A DNA stretch of 64,000 bases, taken from assembly GCF_000238375.3 (NCBI RefSeq), contig NZ_AHBZ03000023.1, positions 1-64,000 on the forward strand, given 5' to 3'. The notes below the pieces were generated by a model that searched no databases, was not told the origin of the DNA, and saw only the letters and a list, made by a program, of their open reading frames with translations. Source of the DNA: Pseudoalteromonas citrea (lineage in GTDB: Bacteria > Pseudomonadota > Gammaproteobacteria > Enterobacterales > Alteromonadaceae). This document shows, one piece after another, positions 46,680 through 56,600 of this stretch. The first letter of the stretch is position 1. Every line of letters begins with the position of its first letter. The translations under genes and the position numbers were made by a program.

Positions 46680-48286
46680 GCATTGAATACACCCCTTGGC
46701 CAGCCGATTTAGCGCAGCTATATCGTGATAAAGGTTATTGGCAGGACAAGCCATTAACTTGCTTACTTGATGAACAGCTCGTAACTAATAGTAATGGTAT
46801 CGCACTCGCCGATGGTAAGCGCTCAATTAGTTACCAGCAATTATCACAATATAGCAGCAACTTAGCCGCTGCTTTGGCAAAAAAAGGGTTAAAGCAGCAT
46901 GATACTGCACTCATTCAACTGCCCAACTGTATTGAATTTTACATTAGTTACTTTGCATTGCTTAAGCTCGGTGTCGCACCAGTATGTGCACTCTTTAATC
47001 ATCAAAAAACAGAGCTACAAAGCTACTGTGAAATACTACAACCTACGCTAATAATAGCGTCTTCTATGCATGCTCTTTTTAATGATGAGCAATTCAGTAA
47101 TGAATTATTTCATCGCTTTAACTGCTTAAACGAGGTGATAGTTGACCACCACAAAGGCAATAGTGAATTAAAAAAAGCCTACTTATTTGATCAGCCGTTC
47201 CATGCCCCGACATTAAACCCCTGTGATGTCGCTTTTTTTCAGCTAAGTGGTGGGAGTACAGGGACACCTAAACTAATACCTCGCACTCACAATGACTATT
47301 TATACAGTGTGGTTGCCAGTGCCGATATTTGTCAACTTGATGGCGAAACGCGCTACTTATGTGCCTTACCAGCACCACATAACTTCCCTTTGAGTTCTCC
47401 TGGTGCGCTTGGCGTATTCCATGCAGGAGGAAGTGTGGTACTGGCACCAGAGCCAAGCCCAACTAGCTGCTTTTCATTAATAGAACATTACCAAGTTACC
47501 CACACAGCATTAGTGCCGCCAGCACTGCAATTATGGCTGAGTCACGCCACGCAAGCAGGGTATGATTTGAGTAGTTTAAAACTGATCCAAGTCGGTGGTG
47601 CAAAGCTGAGTGTTACAGTAGCAGAACAAGTTGAACCGACGCTAGGCTGTCAGTTGCAACAAGTATTCGGTATGGCTGAAGGTCTGGTCAATTATACCCG
47701 CCATGATGATGACATGTGGTCGGTTATCAATACCCAAGGTAAGCCAATCAGCCCAGATGATGAAATTAAAATTGTTGATGAACACGGCAACGATGTCCCA
47801 CCTGGCACAGTAGGAAGGTTACTGACACGCGGACCATACACCTTCAGAGGCTACTATAAATCTCCTTTGCACAATGCAGACGCCTTTGATGATGAGGGGT
47901 TTTATAGTTCTGGCGATCTGGTTAAACAACTCCCTTCTGGCCATTTAATCGTCGAAGGCAGGGACAAAGATCAAATAAATCGCGGCGGGGAAAAAATTGC
48001 CGCTGAAGAGGTAGAAAATTTACTGCTGGGTCATAATGACATTGCCCATGTAGCAATCGTATCGATGCCAGATAGTACACTTGGCGAGAAAAGCTGCGCA
48101 TTTATCGTACTGCAAGAAAACCCAACCACCAAGCTATCCGCCTTAGTATTGCGAAAGTACTTACGCCAATTAGGTATCGCTGATTTTAAAGTCCCAGATA
48201 AATTCCAATTCGTGGCGACACTGCCATTAACAGCAGTGGGTAAAGTTAATAAGAAAGCACTACGTGCTACATTTGAACAACAATAA
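46676..48286 (+). CDS. entE: 2,3-dihydroxybenzoate-AMP ligase (EntE/DhbE family)
   Basis: 536 residues. It activates 2,3-dihydroxybenzoate with ATP and loads it on the aryl carrier domain of EntB. The core motifs are LSGGSTGTPKLIPRTHNDY, LPAPHNFPLSSPG, QVFGMAEGLVNYTR and SGDLVKQL. The aryl-acid type of pocket is shown by the HNF segment, where amino-acid A domains have an Asp. C-terminal VGKVNKKALR carries the catalytic Lys. The ATG overlaps the entC stop. Confidence 0.94.
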   Translation: MSIEYTPWPADLAQLYRDKGYWQDKPLTCLLDEQLVTNSNGIALADGKRSISYQQLSQYSSNLAAALAKKGLKQHDTALIQLPNCIEFYISYFALLKLGVAPVCALFNHQKTELQSYCEILQPTLIIASSMHALFNDEQFSNELFHRFNCLNEVIVDHHKGNSELKKAYLFDQPFHAPTLNPCDVAFFQLSGGSTGTPKLIPRTHNDYLYSVVASADICQLDGETRYLCALPAPHNFPLSSPGALGVFHAGGSVVLAPEPSPTSCFSLIEHYQVTHTALVPPALQLWLSHATQAGYDLSSLKLIQVGGAKLSVTVAEQVEPTLGCQLQQVFGMAEGLVNYTRHDDDMWSVINTQGKPISPDDEIKIVDEHGNDVPPGTVGRLLTRGPYTFRGYYKSPLHNADAFDDEGFYSSGDLVKQLPSGHLIVEGRDKDQINRGGEKIAAEEVENLLLGHNDIAHVAIVSMPDSTLGEKSCAFIVLQENPTTKLSALVLRKYLRQLGIADFKVPDKFQFVATLPLTAVGKVNKKALRATFEQQ

Positions 48287-48294
48287 GATTAATT

Positions 48295-49161
48295 ATGAGT
48301 ATTCCAAAGTTAAGTCACTATCCGTTACCACGTGAAGCACAACTGCCAGACAATCGAGTTGATTGGCAAATAGATCCACAACGAGCAGCTTTACTGATCC
48401 ATGATATGCAGCATTATTTCATTAATTTTTATGGTGAAAATAACCCGTTAATCGATGCCGTTATCGCTAATATTCAAGCATTAAAATCCTACTGCTACGA
48501 ACAAGGCATTCCTGTTTATTACACAGCTCAACCAATTAAACAGGGCACCCAAGAGCGTGGATTACTCCGTGATATGTGGGGGGATGGCCTACAAGATCCC
48601 ACACAACAACCAGTGATTGATACGTTGGCCCCAACGGACAAAGACATTGTGTTAACCAAATGGCGTTACAGTGCATTTCAAAAGTGTGATTTTGAAGAAC
48701 GCTTAACAAGCGCAAAGCGTGACCAATTACTCATCGTCGGTATTTATGCACACATTGGCGTAATGACCACCGCCGTTGATGCCTTTATGCGTGATATTAA
48801 ACCATTTGTCATTGCTGATGCGGTCGCTGACTTTAGTTATGATGAACATCAAATGGCGCTGAATTTCGTTGCACAGCGCTGCGGAAAAGTCGTTAATACT
48901 GCACAAGTATTAGGTGAAGAGACATTAGATTTAACCTCTCTTGACGGGCTTAAAGCGCATATTCTGCCGCTTATAGACTGTGAACCGGATGAATTTGATG
49001 AATTCGAAAGTCTGATTGACTATGGGTTAGACTCAGTACAAGTCATGAACCTCATTGCATTGTGGCAACAACAAGGTATTGAGACTAATTTCATCGAACT
49101 AGCCCAAATTCCAACCCTTTCTGCATGGGTTGAATTGCTGGAAGAACGCAAGGACGACTAA
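48295..49161 (+). CDS. entB: Isochorismatase with aryl carrier domain (EntB/DhbB family)
   Basis: 288 residues in two domains. The N-terminal isochorismatase (about 1-210; LLIHDMQHYF, LTKWRYSAFQ) hydrolyses isochorismate to 2,3-dihydro-2,3-dihydroxybenzoate. The C-terminal aryl carrier domain (about 215-288) has the phosphopantetheine Ser in DYGLDSVQVMNL. It presents dihydroxybenzoate to a condensation domain. No phosphopantetheinyl transferase is in the window. Its stop overlaps the next ATG (TAATG). Confidence 0.94.
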   Translation: MSIPKLSHYPLPREAQLPDNRVDWQIDPQRAALLIHDMQHYFINFYGENNPLIDAVIANIQALKSYCYEQGIPVYYTAQPIKQGTQERGLLRDMWGDGLQDPTQQPVIDTLAPTDKDIVLTKWRYSAFQKCDFEERLTSAKRDQLLIVGIYAHIGVMTTAVDAFMRDIKPFVIADAVADFSYDEHQMALNFVAQRCGKVVNTAQVLGEETLDLTSLDGLKAHILPLIDCEPDEFDEFESLIDYGLDSVQVMNLIALWQQQGIETNFIELAQIPTLSAWVELLEERKDD

Positions 49162-50495
49162 TGACCCATACAATTGCAAACCCTCTGCCACTGACGACAT
49201 CTCAGCATGCCATGTGGTTACTCCACACCATTAGTGGCCGAGGTGAGTTATTTAATGTTGCTGAATGTATGGTGTTCAAAGGTAAAGTTGCAGCAACGAC
49301 GCTGCAACATGCTTTCAATCATGTTTGGCAAGCCAGTGATACATTAAGTTGTCGCTTTCCCCATGATGCAGATTACACACCCACGCTACAACCAACACAT
49401 AACCCCCCTGTGATTGAGGTCATTCAACTTGATCATGATATTGAACACATCGCTGAATATGCTCAACAATTTATGGCTCCAAAGCTCTCTCAGTCATTTG
49501 ACTTATCATCGCAGCCATTAATGCAGTTGCAACTTCTTAGAGGAGAGTCTCAAGATTATTTGATGATTTTAGCACATCATTTATTATTAGATGGCTATGG
49601 GTTTGGCCTCTTTAGCCAGGCATTAAGTCGCAGCTATAACGCACTTATGAAAAATAAAGCACTGCCAAATTTACGCTTTTCTGATCAACAAACTTTGCTT
49701 GAGGCACAGCAACAACCCGCCTATTTAGCAACGGTTGATTCAGCACGTAAGACATTAAACCAATGGCTTGATGATATAGGCGAAGTTCACAGCTTTAGCG
49801 ACAGTAAAGCCGATGTCACTGCCGCAAATAAACGAACTAGTAAGCAATTTACGCGTACTCAATGGCAAACTATTCAATCAGCCGCTTCGTTAATTAATTC
49901 AAGTAGCTCAGAAATACTATTAGCTGCGATCGCGGCCGCATTAATTGCTAAAACTCAGCATTATCATGTCACACTCGGCCTTATCATGATGAACCGCCAA
50001 TCAATGGCTGAGCTCTCAGCTCCTTGCGTGCAAAGCAATGTATTACCTTTGCCACTGAACATATCACCAGACATGACATTGCAAAACACCACTGCATTAG
50101 TGAACCACCAGATAAAAGAGTTAAAACAGGTGCAAAGCTACCGGGTAGAGTATTTAAAACGCGACCGACAAAAACAAGGTAAAGCACTAACCGTCTTCGG
50201 CCCAACCATTAACTTGCTGCCGTTTTCGAGCAACCCGAAATACGCTGGCATTGAAACCCATAGTCATATTCTCAGTGCGGGTACCACTGATGACATCATG
50301 CTGCAGATTCATTTGTTAGGTGATACTCCTGCGAACATTGATTTTGATGTTAATGAAGCCAGATATCAGCCAAGCCAAGTCAATGCCATCCAATCACAGG
50401 TTTTTGACGCTGCGATACGCTGGGCAAATCAGCCAACTATTGCCTTATCTGAGCTTGTACAATGTCTTATTAAGGAGCCTGAACATGTCGTTTGA
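49161..50495 (+). CDS. Free-standing condensation-domain protein (VibH-like)
   Basis: 444 residues made of a single NRPS condensation domain. The active-site motif HHLLLDG is intact in ILAHHLLLDGYGFGLF, and the N-terminus PLTTSQHAMWLLHT is the usual C1 core. Size and operon position recall VibH of vibriobactin synthesis (about 440 residues), a stand-alone amide synthase that transfers dihydroxybenzoate from a carrier domain to a soluble amine. Here it could join the dihydroxybenzoyl group of EntB to an amine or to the first amino acid on the NRPS. It overlaps entB and entA at either end. Confidence 0.85.
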   Translation: MTHTIANPLPLTTSQHAMWLLHTISGRGELFNVAECMVFKGKVAATTLQHAFNHVWQASDTLSCRFPHDADYTPTLQPTHNPPVIEVIQLDHDIEHIAEYAQQFMAPKLSQSFDLSSQPLMQLQLLRGESQDYLMILAHHLLLDGYGFGLFSQALSRSYNALMKNKALPNLRFSDQQTLLEAQQQPAYLATVDSARKTLNQWLDDIGEVHSFSDSKADVTAANKRTSKQFTRTQWQTIQSAASLINSSSSEILLAAIAAALIAKTQHYHVTLGLIMMNRQSMAELSAPCVQSNVLPLPLNISPDMTLQNTTALVNHQIKELKQVQSYRVEYLKRDRQKQGKALTVFGPTINLLPFSSNPKYAGIETHSHILSAGTTDDIMLQIHLLGDTPANIDFDVNEARYQPSQVNAIQSQVFDAAIRWANQPTIALSELVQCLIKEPEHVV

Positions 50496-51249
50496 CACCC
50501 AATTAAAGACCGAATACCAAGACAAAGTCGTGTGGGTAACCGGTGTAGGTCAAGGAATTGGACTCAGCGCTGCGCAGCATTTCGCAAAGCTAGGGGCCAA
50601 AGTCATCGGCTTTGACAAACACTTCAGCGATACCGCTTGTTTATATAAGCCTGTGCAGTGTGATTTAGCAAAGTTAGCGGAGTTAGAAGCAACGTTAAGT
50701 GAATTGATTGCTCAAGGCTTGGCACCTTATAACTTGATTAACGTCGCAGGTGTTTTAGAGTTCGAAACCATGGAACACCTCTCTCTCGCTCAATGGATGC
50801 AATGCCAAACTATTAATAGCAGCGCCGTTTTTCTATTTATAAAAGCCTGCTATGCGCACTTTAAAACCAACCAGCAAGGCAGTATTGTCACGGTAGGTTC
50901 AAATGCAGCGAATACCCCTAGACAAAAAATGGCAGCCTATTGCGCATCCAAAGCGGCAGTAACTCAGTTGACACTCACTGCGGGATTAGAGCTTGCTAAT
51001 TATGGCGTACGCTGTAACGTGATAGCCCCTGGTTCAACGCTCACACCGATGCAAACGGGCATGTGGCAAGATGAGTCTGGTGCTCACAATGTCATTGCAG
51101 GCTTTGCCCAAGAATATAAACTGGGGATCCCATTACAGAAAATTGCCACCGCTGATGAAATAGCACGCAGTATTGTTTTTATTGCGTCACAGCTTTCCTC
51201 ACACACCACTATGCAAGTACTCACAATTGATGGCGGCGCGACTTTTTAA
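50485..51249 (+). CDS. entA: 2,3-dihydro-2,3-dihydroxybenzoate dehydrogenase (EntA family)
   Basis: 254 residues from the ATG at 50485, chosen because AAGGAG lies seven bases upstream; it overlaps the previous gene by 11 bases. It is a short-chain dehydrogenase that makes 2,3-dihydroxybenzoate with NAD. Motifs are VTGVGQGIGLSAAQHF (cofactor binding), the catalytic Ser region VGSNAANTPR and YCASKAA (Tyr and Lys). Last gene of the dihydroxybenzoate operon, followed by a strong terminator. Confidence 0.93.
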   Translation: MSFDTQLKTEYQDKVVWVTGVGQGIGLSAAQHFAKLGAKVIGFDKHFSDTACLYKPVQCDLAKLAELEATLSELIAQGLAPYNLINVAGVLEFETMEHLSLAQWMQCQTINSSAVFLFIKACYAHFKTNQQGSIVTVGSNAANTPRQKMAAYCASKAAVTQLTLTAGLELANYGVRCNVIAPGSTLTPMQTGMWQDESGAHNVIAGFAQEYKLGIPLQKIATADEIARSIVFIASQLSSHTTMQVLTIDGGATF

Positions 51250-51276
51250 GCCTGTTTCATTCGGTTTCTCATTAAC

Positions 51277-51304
51277 AAAAAAGGAGGCATATGCCTCCTT
51301 TTTT
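51277..51304. terminator. Bidirectional terminator between entA and the TonB receptor
   Basis: A perfect palindrome, AAAAAAGGAGGCAT followed by its complement, ends in T runs on both strands. It lies between two convergent genes and can serve both. Confidence 0.9.
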
Positions 51305-51325
51305 GGGTGTCACTCTCTAACTGTC

Positions 51326-53422
51326 TTAGAATCGATAATTAATCTGTGCAGAGTAGTTACGAGGCGTACTCGCCCTGCGACTAAACCATGCCACTTTACT
51401 TTCATATTCTTTATCAAACGCATTATTAATATTCGCTTTGATACTTAAGTTATCCGTTACGTCATAGCTGGCAACTAAACCAACGACCGTGTAAGACTCT
51501 AACTCTGGATAAGCAAAACCTTTACGAGGGACAAGAATAAAGCCATGTCTTTCTCCCGTCCAATTAATAAAGCCGCCGACCGTTAACCCTGCTAGCGAGC
51601 CATCAAACTCATAATCCGTATTAAACTTAGCCACTTTATCAGGCACAATTTTAGAAATACGGCCTTCATTGTTATCTGCTAAGCTCAAATTACTATACGC
51701 AATTGACGCACGCCATTGGTCATTAATATAGCCACTGATTTCAATTTCATAGCCCTTCGACTCAACACCATCAACCGCTCTATAAATACGAGCTGCTGCT
51801 GCACTTGTATCATTGATAGCAAAGTTTTCTTGGTTAATCTGAAACAATGCGACATCAATATTTAAATTGCCATCAAGCGATGAATAACGTGCACCTATCT
51901 CTTTATTTTTACCGACTGCTGGATCAAGTAAGTCACCGTTTTTATCAAATACCATTTGGAGTTCAAAAATATCGGTATAGCTGCTATACACAGAAATCGC
52001 TTCTGTTACATCATAAGTGGCGCCAATATATAGACTGGTATCACTGTTATTAACCCAATCACTAAAGATATCGCCAGCACCTGCACGTGAGTCAATATCT
52101 TTATAGTTTGCCCCCAATAGAACATTTAGCGGTTCAGCTAAACTCAGATTAGCAGCAATACGGTAGTTCTTAGACTCTTGTTCTGAATTAGTGATAGAAG
52201 GTTCAGAAAACACAGGCATTGGAATGCTTGCGCTACTGCTAGGGTCATTCGCATTTATAGTAGGAGCACTCTGCGGAAATGCACGTTTTTCAATTTCTGT
52301 AAAGCTGGCATCTGCGGCACTAAACGTCACATGGTGTTCACGATCTAAAAGCGTAAAGTTACCTGTTAGGTTCAGTTCAGCACGCTCACTTTCATTCTCG
52401 CGATCAGAGTGGTTTATGAAGGAACGATATAGCCCAGACTCAACATCTGGTAATGAATCGCCACTAAAAAATATCCCGTCTGACTCAACATCTGAGCGAT
52501 GGTAACGGCCCTGAATAGACCAATCATCATTCAAAGTATATTGCAGCTCAACCATTACGTTATCTTGATTGACATCTTCATAAACCCAGCTCGGAGTATC
52601 ATTGTGACTGGCATCACCATTAAATGCAGAACCATCGCTATAGCTAAATGGTAAACCACTTGAAAACTCGTCTAGTTCATCTTCTTGTTGCGACCAGAAT
52701 AGTGAAGCCGAAAGGTCATCAGTTAGTTCAGCGCTGATTGTCCCGTAAATCACTTTACGTGCACTATTAACTCGGTCTTGAAAAGAATCTGCAGTTTCAT
52801 AAACCGCAACCGCACGTGCTTTTACTGAACCATCATTGCTCAGCGCACCTGTCACATCACCCTCTACTCGACGCTTACCCCAAGAACCTAGCTCAGCATT
52901 TACGTAACCTGAAAAACTCTCTTGTGCGCGTTTTTGAATAAGATTAACAGTCCCTGACGGCTGGCCGACTTCCTGTAGCATACCCGTAGAGCCTCGGATC
53001 ACTTCAACCGTCTCAAACATGCTGGCATCAAGCAATGAACTTTGAAAAGAGCGACCCGCAGAAACCATACCGTCAACTAAATAACGGTTCATCGCAAAGC
53101 CTCTTGCATACGTAAAACGGTCACGTCCAGAAGGCGAAGGGTCAGTATGAATTGCCGCGCTGTGCTCTAACGCCTCACCGACAGAATTTAAGTCATACAA
53201 TGCGATATATTCAGCATCAATTAAAGAAATCGATTGTGGTGTATCTCCAATGGCAAGCGGTAATCCCGTTGCACCAATATTACGGTAGTGTTTGCCAAGT
53301 ACTTCTATTTTTTCAAGTTCCTGTGCATCGACTTTGATTACATCATCCGCGTACGCAAACCCAGTTGTCCCAACCAAAATACCTAAACCTACCGCCTGTG
53401 CAACTTTAGAAAACTGCTTCAT
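51326..53422 (-). CDS. TonB-dependent siderophore receptor
   Basis: 698 residues. A signal peptide (about 1-26) is followed by a TonB box region (DVIKVDAQ), a plug domain (about 50-165, GDTPQSISLIDAEYI and TVEVIRGSTGMLQEVGQPSG) and a 22-strand barrel ending in the terminal Phe of NYSAQINYRF. The plug style is that of FhuA/FpvA-type ferric-siderophore receptors. No extra N-terminal signalling domain is present. It probably imports the ferric form of the siderophore made by this locus. Its promoter region lies between it and the NRPS terminator. Confidence 0.92.
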   Translation of the reverse strand: MKQFSKVAQAVGLGILVGTTGFAYADDVIKVDAQELEKIEVLGKHYRNIGATGLPLAIGDTPQSISLIDAEYIALYDLNSVGEALEHSAAIHTDPSPSGRDRFTYARGFAMNRYLVDGMVSAGRSFQSSLLDASMFETVEVIRGSTGMLQEVGQPSGTVNLIQKRAQESFSGYVNAELGSWGKRRVEGDVTGALSNDGSVKARAVAVYETADSFQDRVNSARKVIYGTISAELTDDLSASLFWSQQEDELDEFSSGLPFSYSDGSAFNGDASHNDTPSWVYEDVNQDNVMVELQYTLNDDWSIQGRYHRSDVESDGIFFSGDSLPDVESGLYRSFINHSDRENESERAELNLTGNFTLLDREHHVTFSAADASFTEIEKRAFPQSAPTINANDPSSSASIPMPVFSEPSITNSEQESKNYRIAANLSLAEPLNVLLGANYKDIDSRAGAGDIFSDWVNNSDTSLYIGATYDVTEAISVYSSYTDIFELQMVFDKNGDLLDPAVGKNKEIGARYSSLDGNLNIDVALFQINQENFAINDTSAAAARIYRAVDGVESKGYEIEISGYINDQWRASIAYSNLSLADNNEGRISKIVPDKVAKFNTDYEFDGSLAGLTVGGFINWTGERHGFILVPRKGFAYPELESYTVVGLVASYDVTDNLSIKANINNAFDKEYESKVAWFSRRASTPRNYSAQINYRF

Positions 53423-53441
53423 CCGATCCTCACAATGTTTA

Positions 53442-53460
53442 TTAAATAAGAATTATTACC
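53442..53460 (-). promoter_or_regulatory. Possible Fur box upstream of the TonB receptor
   Basis: GGTAATAATTCTTATTTAA on the minus strand matches about 11 of 19 positions of the Fur consensus and lies 20-38 bases before the receptor start. Iron repression is expected for such a gene, but the match alone is weak. Confidence 0.35.
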
Positions 53461-53611
53461 AATACTGTCGACGTGACGAATGAAAACAATAGAAATTTAG
53501 TAAAAAATAAAAATTAAAAATTTCATAAAAAACATAGTGTTAATAAACTGTTTCAAAGCGAAGCTAAAAATCATCAAGTTACTGTAATCAACATGTATAT
53601 TGGAACTGTTG

Positions 53612-53650
53612 TAATAAAAAAACCGCGTCATCTTACTGCGCGGCTTTTTA
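53612..53650 (-). terminator. Rho-independent terminator of the NRPS operon
   Basis: On the minus strand GCCGCG and CGCGGT form a stem around an 11-base loop, followed by a run of T, about 25-60 bases past the NRPS stop. Confidence 0.75.
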
Positions 53651-53672
53651 CGTCATGAAATGGCAGACTGTT

Positions 53673-56600
53673 TTAGGTTGTCAATAACTGGGCTAACTCT
53701 GCGCTGCTGACAATTTGCTCATGGCTCATCTCAAGGTTTAGTGAAGTAATAGGTACACCTTGCGTTGCTAATGTCGTGGTAAATTGTGAGCATGACGATG
53801 CAGCACGCTCACTGGCCCATACCACTTGTACATCTTGCACATTGTGAGGTAGATGCGGTACATGGCAGCCTTTATTTCGCAGCTCTAATAGCTTGTTACT
53901 CGTAGCATAAGTGCGCGCTACTTGCTCTCCTCGAATGGCATTTAACGGTTCAGCTAACTGTGCAGCATGAAGGTCCCAGCACTTAGCAATACATTGGCTT
54001 AAATTATCCCCAGACAATGACTCCACATTTTGCTCAGTTAAGAAGGTGTCAACAGAGTTTGTCCACTGGGTATTTTCCCCCTCAACCAAGTCTGCTATAA
54101 ACTCGCGAACAGACGTATTCTCATCAATACGGTTATTCTCATTTGCTAGCCACGTATCTGCAATCACTAACCGCTTAACCTGTATCCCCTTATCACTTAA
54201 GCATGCACTTACTTTAGTCGCCAACACCCCGCCCATCGACCAACCGAGTATTTCTACGACCTGCTGCTCAAACTGAGATGCAATTGCAGTTGCATAGTGC
54301 TCTGCTAATTCGTCAAAGTTATCGACTTTGGTTAAATCAGCAAGCTGCGGTGCTAAACCATAAACGTTTACGTGCTCCGGAAGTTGCGCAGCCAATGCTC
54401 TATACGCTAAGGTCAACCCTAAGCCATCGTGAATACAAATCAATTGCTTCGTTGCAGATTGGCTATATTTGAGTGGTGCTATTAGTGCCTGACTTTGCTG
54501 CTCAATAGCCTGTGCTAACAAAGCAACACTTGGCGCTTGAAATAACGTAGCAAGTTCAAAATGCAACGCACTCTCGTATTTATCCGCCCAGCGTTTCACC
54601 AATTTTATCGCTGCAATTGAATGGCCACCCAGTAAGAAAAAGGATTGCTCTGTACTGACTCTTTGTACACCTAAAACATCTGCAAACATCTGAGCTAAAT
54701 TTTGTTCTAATTCACCTTTCGGTGCAATAAAGGTCTCACTCCTACCATGCTGATACTGAGGTAATGATTTTTTGTCAATTTTACCATTGCCCATTCTTGG
54801 CCATTCATGCACATAATAAAAACAATTAGGGATCATCACGTCAGGCAGATTCTCTCGCAGGCGCAGCTGTATTTCAGCGATGTCCTCTCCATTTACTTGC
54901 CCTACTTGTGAATGTGTATCGTACAAGTATGCAACCAATACATGTTCGTTATTGATCACATTACTCAAGACAACACAGTGTTCGACATTCAATGCAGACT
55001 CGATCGTTTTCGCGATTTCTTGTGGCTCTATTCGCACACCTCGAATTTTCACTTGGTCATCTTTTCTACCTAGAATCATTATCGAATTATCAGGCATATA
55101 CCGCGCTAAGTCTCCGGTTGCATAAATACGCTCTGCCCATGGTGTGTCCGTAACAAACGCTGAGCTTTGTGTGTTCAAATAACCTAAAGCCAGCTGTGAG
55201 CCCGCAATATATAACTGGCCAATTTCACCTGTTGCGCAAAGTTGCTGTTGCTCATTCAATATAAAAATTTCTGTGCCATCAAATACTTCAGATAACTTAG
55301 CAACCCCTCCGCCATTTTCAGCGTATAAATGACTCATGACACCAACCGTGGCTTCACTCGGCCCGTAATGATTATACACTTCACTGTTAGGCGCCCATTG
55401 CTGCAAGCTGCATAAAAATGTTGCAGGGCACGCTTCTCCACCCAATATTAGTTTTCTGGGCACATAAGTTAATGCCGCTGTATCGCATAACGCTTGTAAA
55501 TGTGAGGGGACTATCTTTATACAATCAATCTCATTATCCGTTAAAAAGGCTTCAAATGCGTCACGTTCTTTGCTTTGCAATTCATCAGCAATATGTAAAG
55601 ATTTCCCTAAATATAACGCATTGAACAAACAGGTATAACCTAAATCAGCAGTCACCGCAGCGGTCAATGCAAAGTGAGATTGCTCATCTAACTCCATTGC
55701 TTTAGACGAAGCATAACAATACTGAGCAAGCTGTTGTTGGTTGATTTGCACACCCTTTGGTGTACCCGTTGAGCCAGACGTAAAAATAACATATGCCAGT
55801 TCACCTAATGCATCAGGTAGAATCGTCGCATTTACTCCGAGCTTAGCAATTGTTGAAAAGGCATGACCCTCTTTCCCTTCTAAGTCAATCACCTGCATAT
55901 CATTAAATTGCCCCAAAACTTGCTCGATGCGCGTTTTAGGCCAATCTGGGTCAAGCGGTACATAACCTACACCTAATTGCATCGCAGCCAACATGGCTAC
56001 TGCCATGTCTGCACTACGAGGCAATAGCAGTGCCACGGGTTGGTCTTTACCCTGAGTGTGTGTGTGAAGTCCCACTGCAAATTCGGTGATCTGTGTTTGC
56101 AATTGCGCATAAGTAAGACACTGATGACCATCATTAATTGCCAACACATTTGGCTGAGATACCGCAAATTGTGCAATACGTTCATGTAGCAATTCAGGCT
56201 GACTGTTATCCGCTTTATTCAGCGCCAAGTGCTGTTGCTTTTCCACTTCGCTCAACAATGAGATGGTACTATTAAGTCCTTCTCCACCAGTACGAACCAC
56301 CTCTTTCAATATCTGTTCAAGCTGGGTTAATATGCTTGAAATCGCGGCACCTGAGTAACACTGATCTGCAAAGCATATCGAGACTGTATGATCGTCTAAG
56401 ATTGTGAGCTGTAGTTCTGATTGCTGCTCACTTGAGCACTCTAATGTCCCGGTATTTAAGCTATTTACCGCACCATTATGCGTAGCAACTAACGCCAGTT
56501 GCTCAACAGTAATACATTCAGCCCACTGTAGATGGGTTTCTACAACTTCAGCTGTATTCATCAACCATGATTTAAACGTTTGCTCCGTGTCATACTCAAC

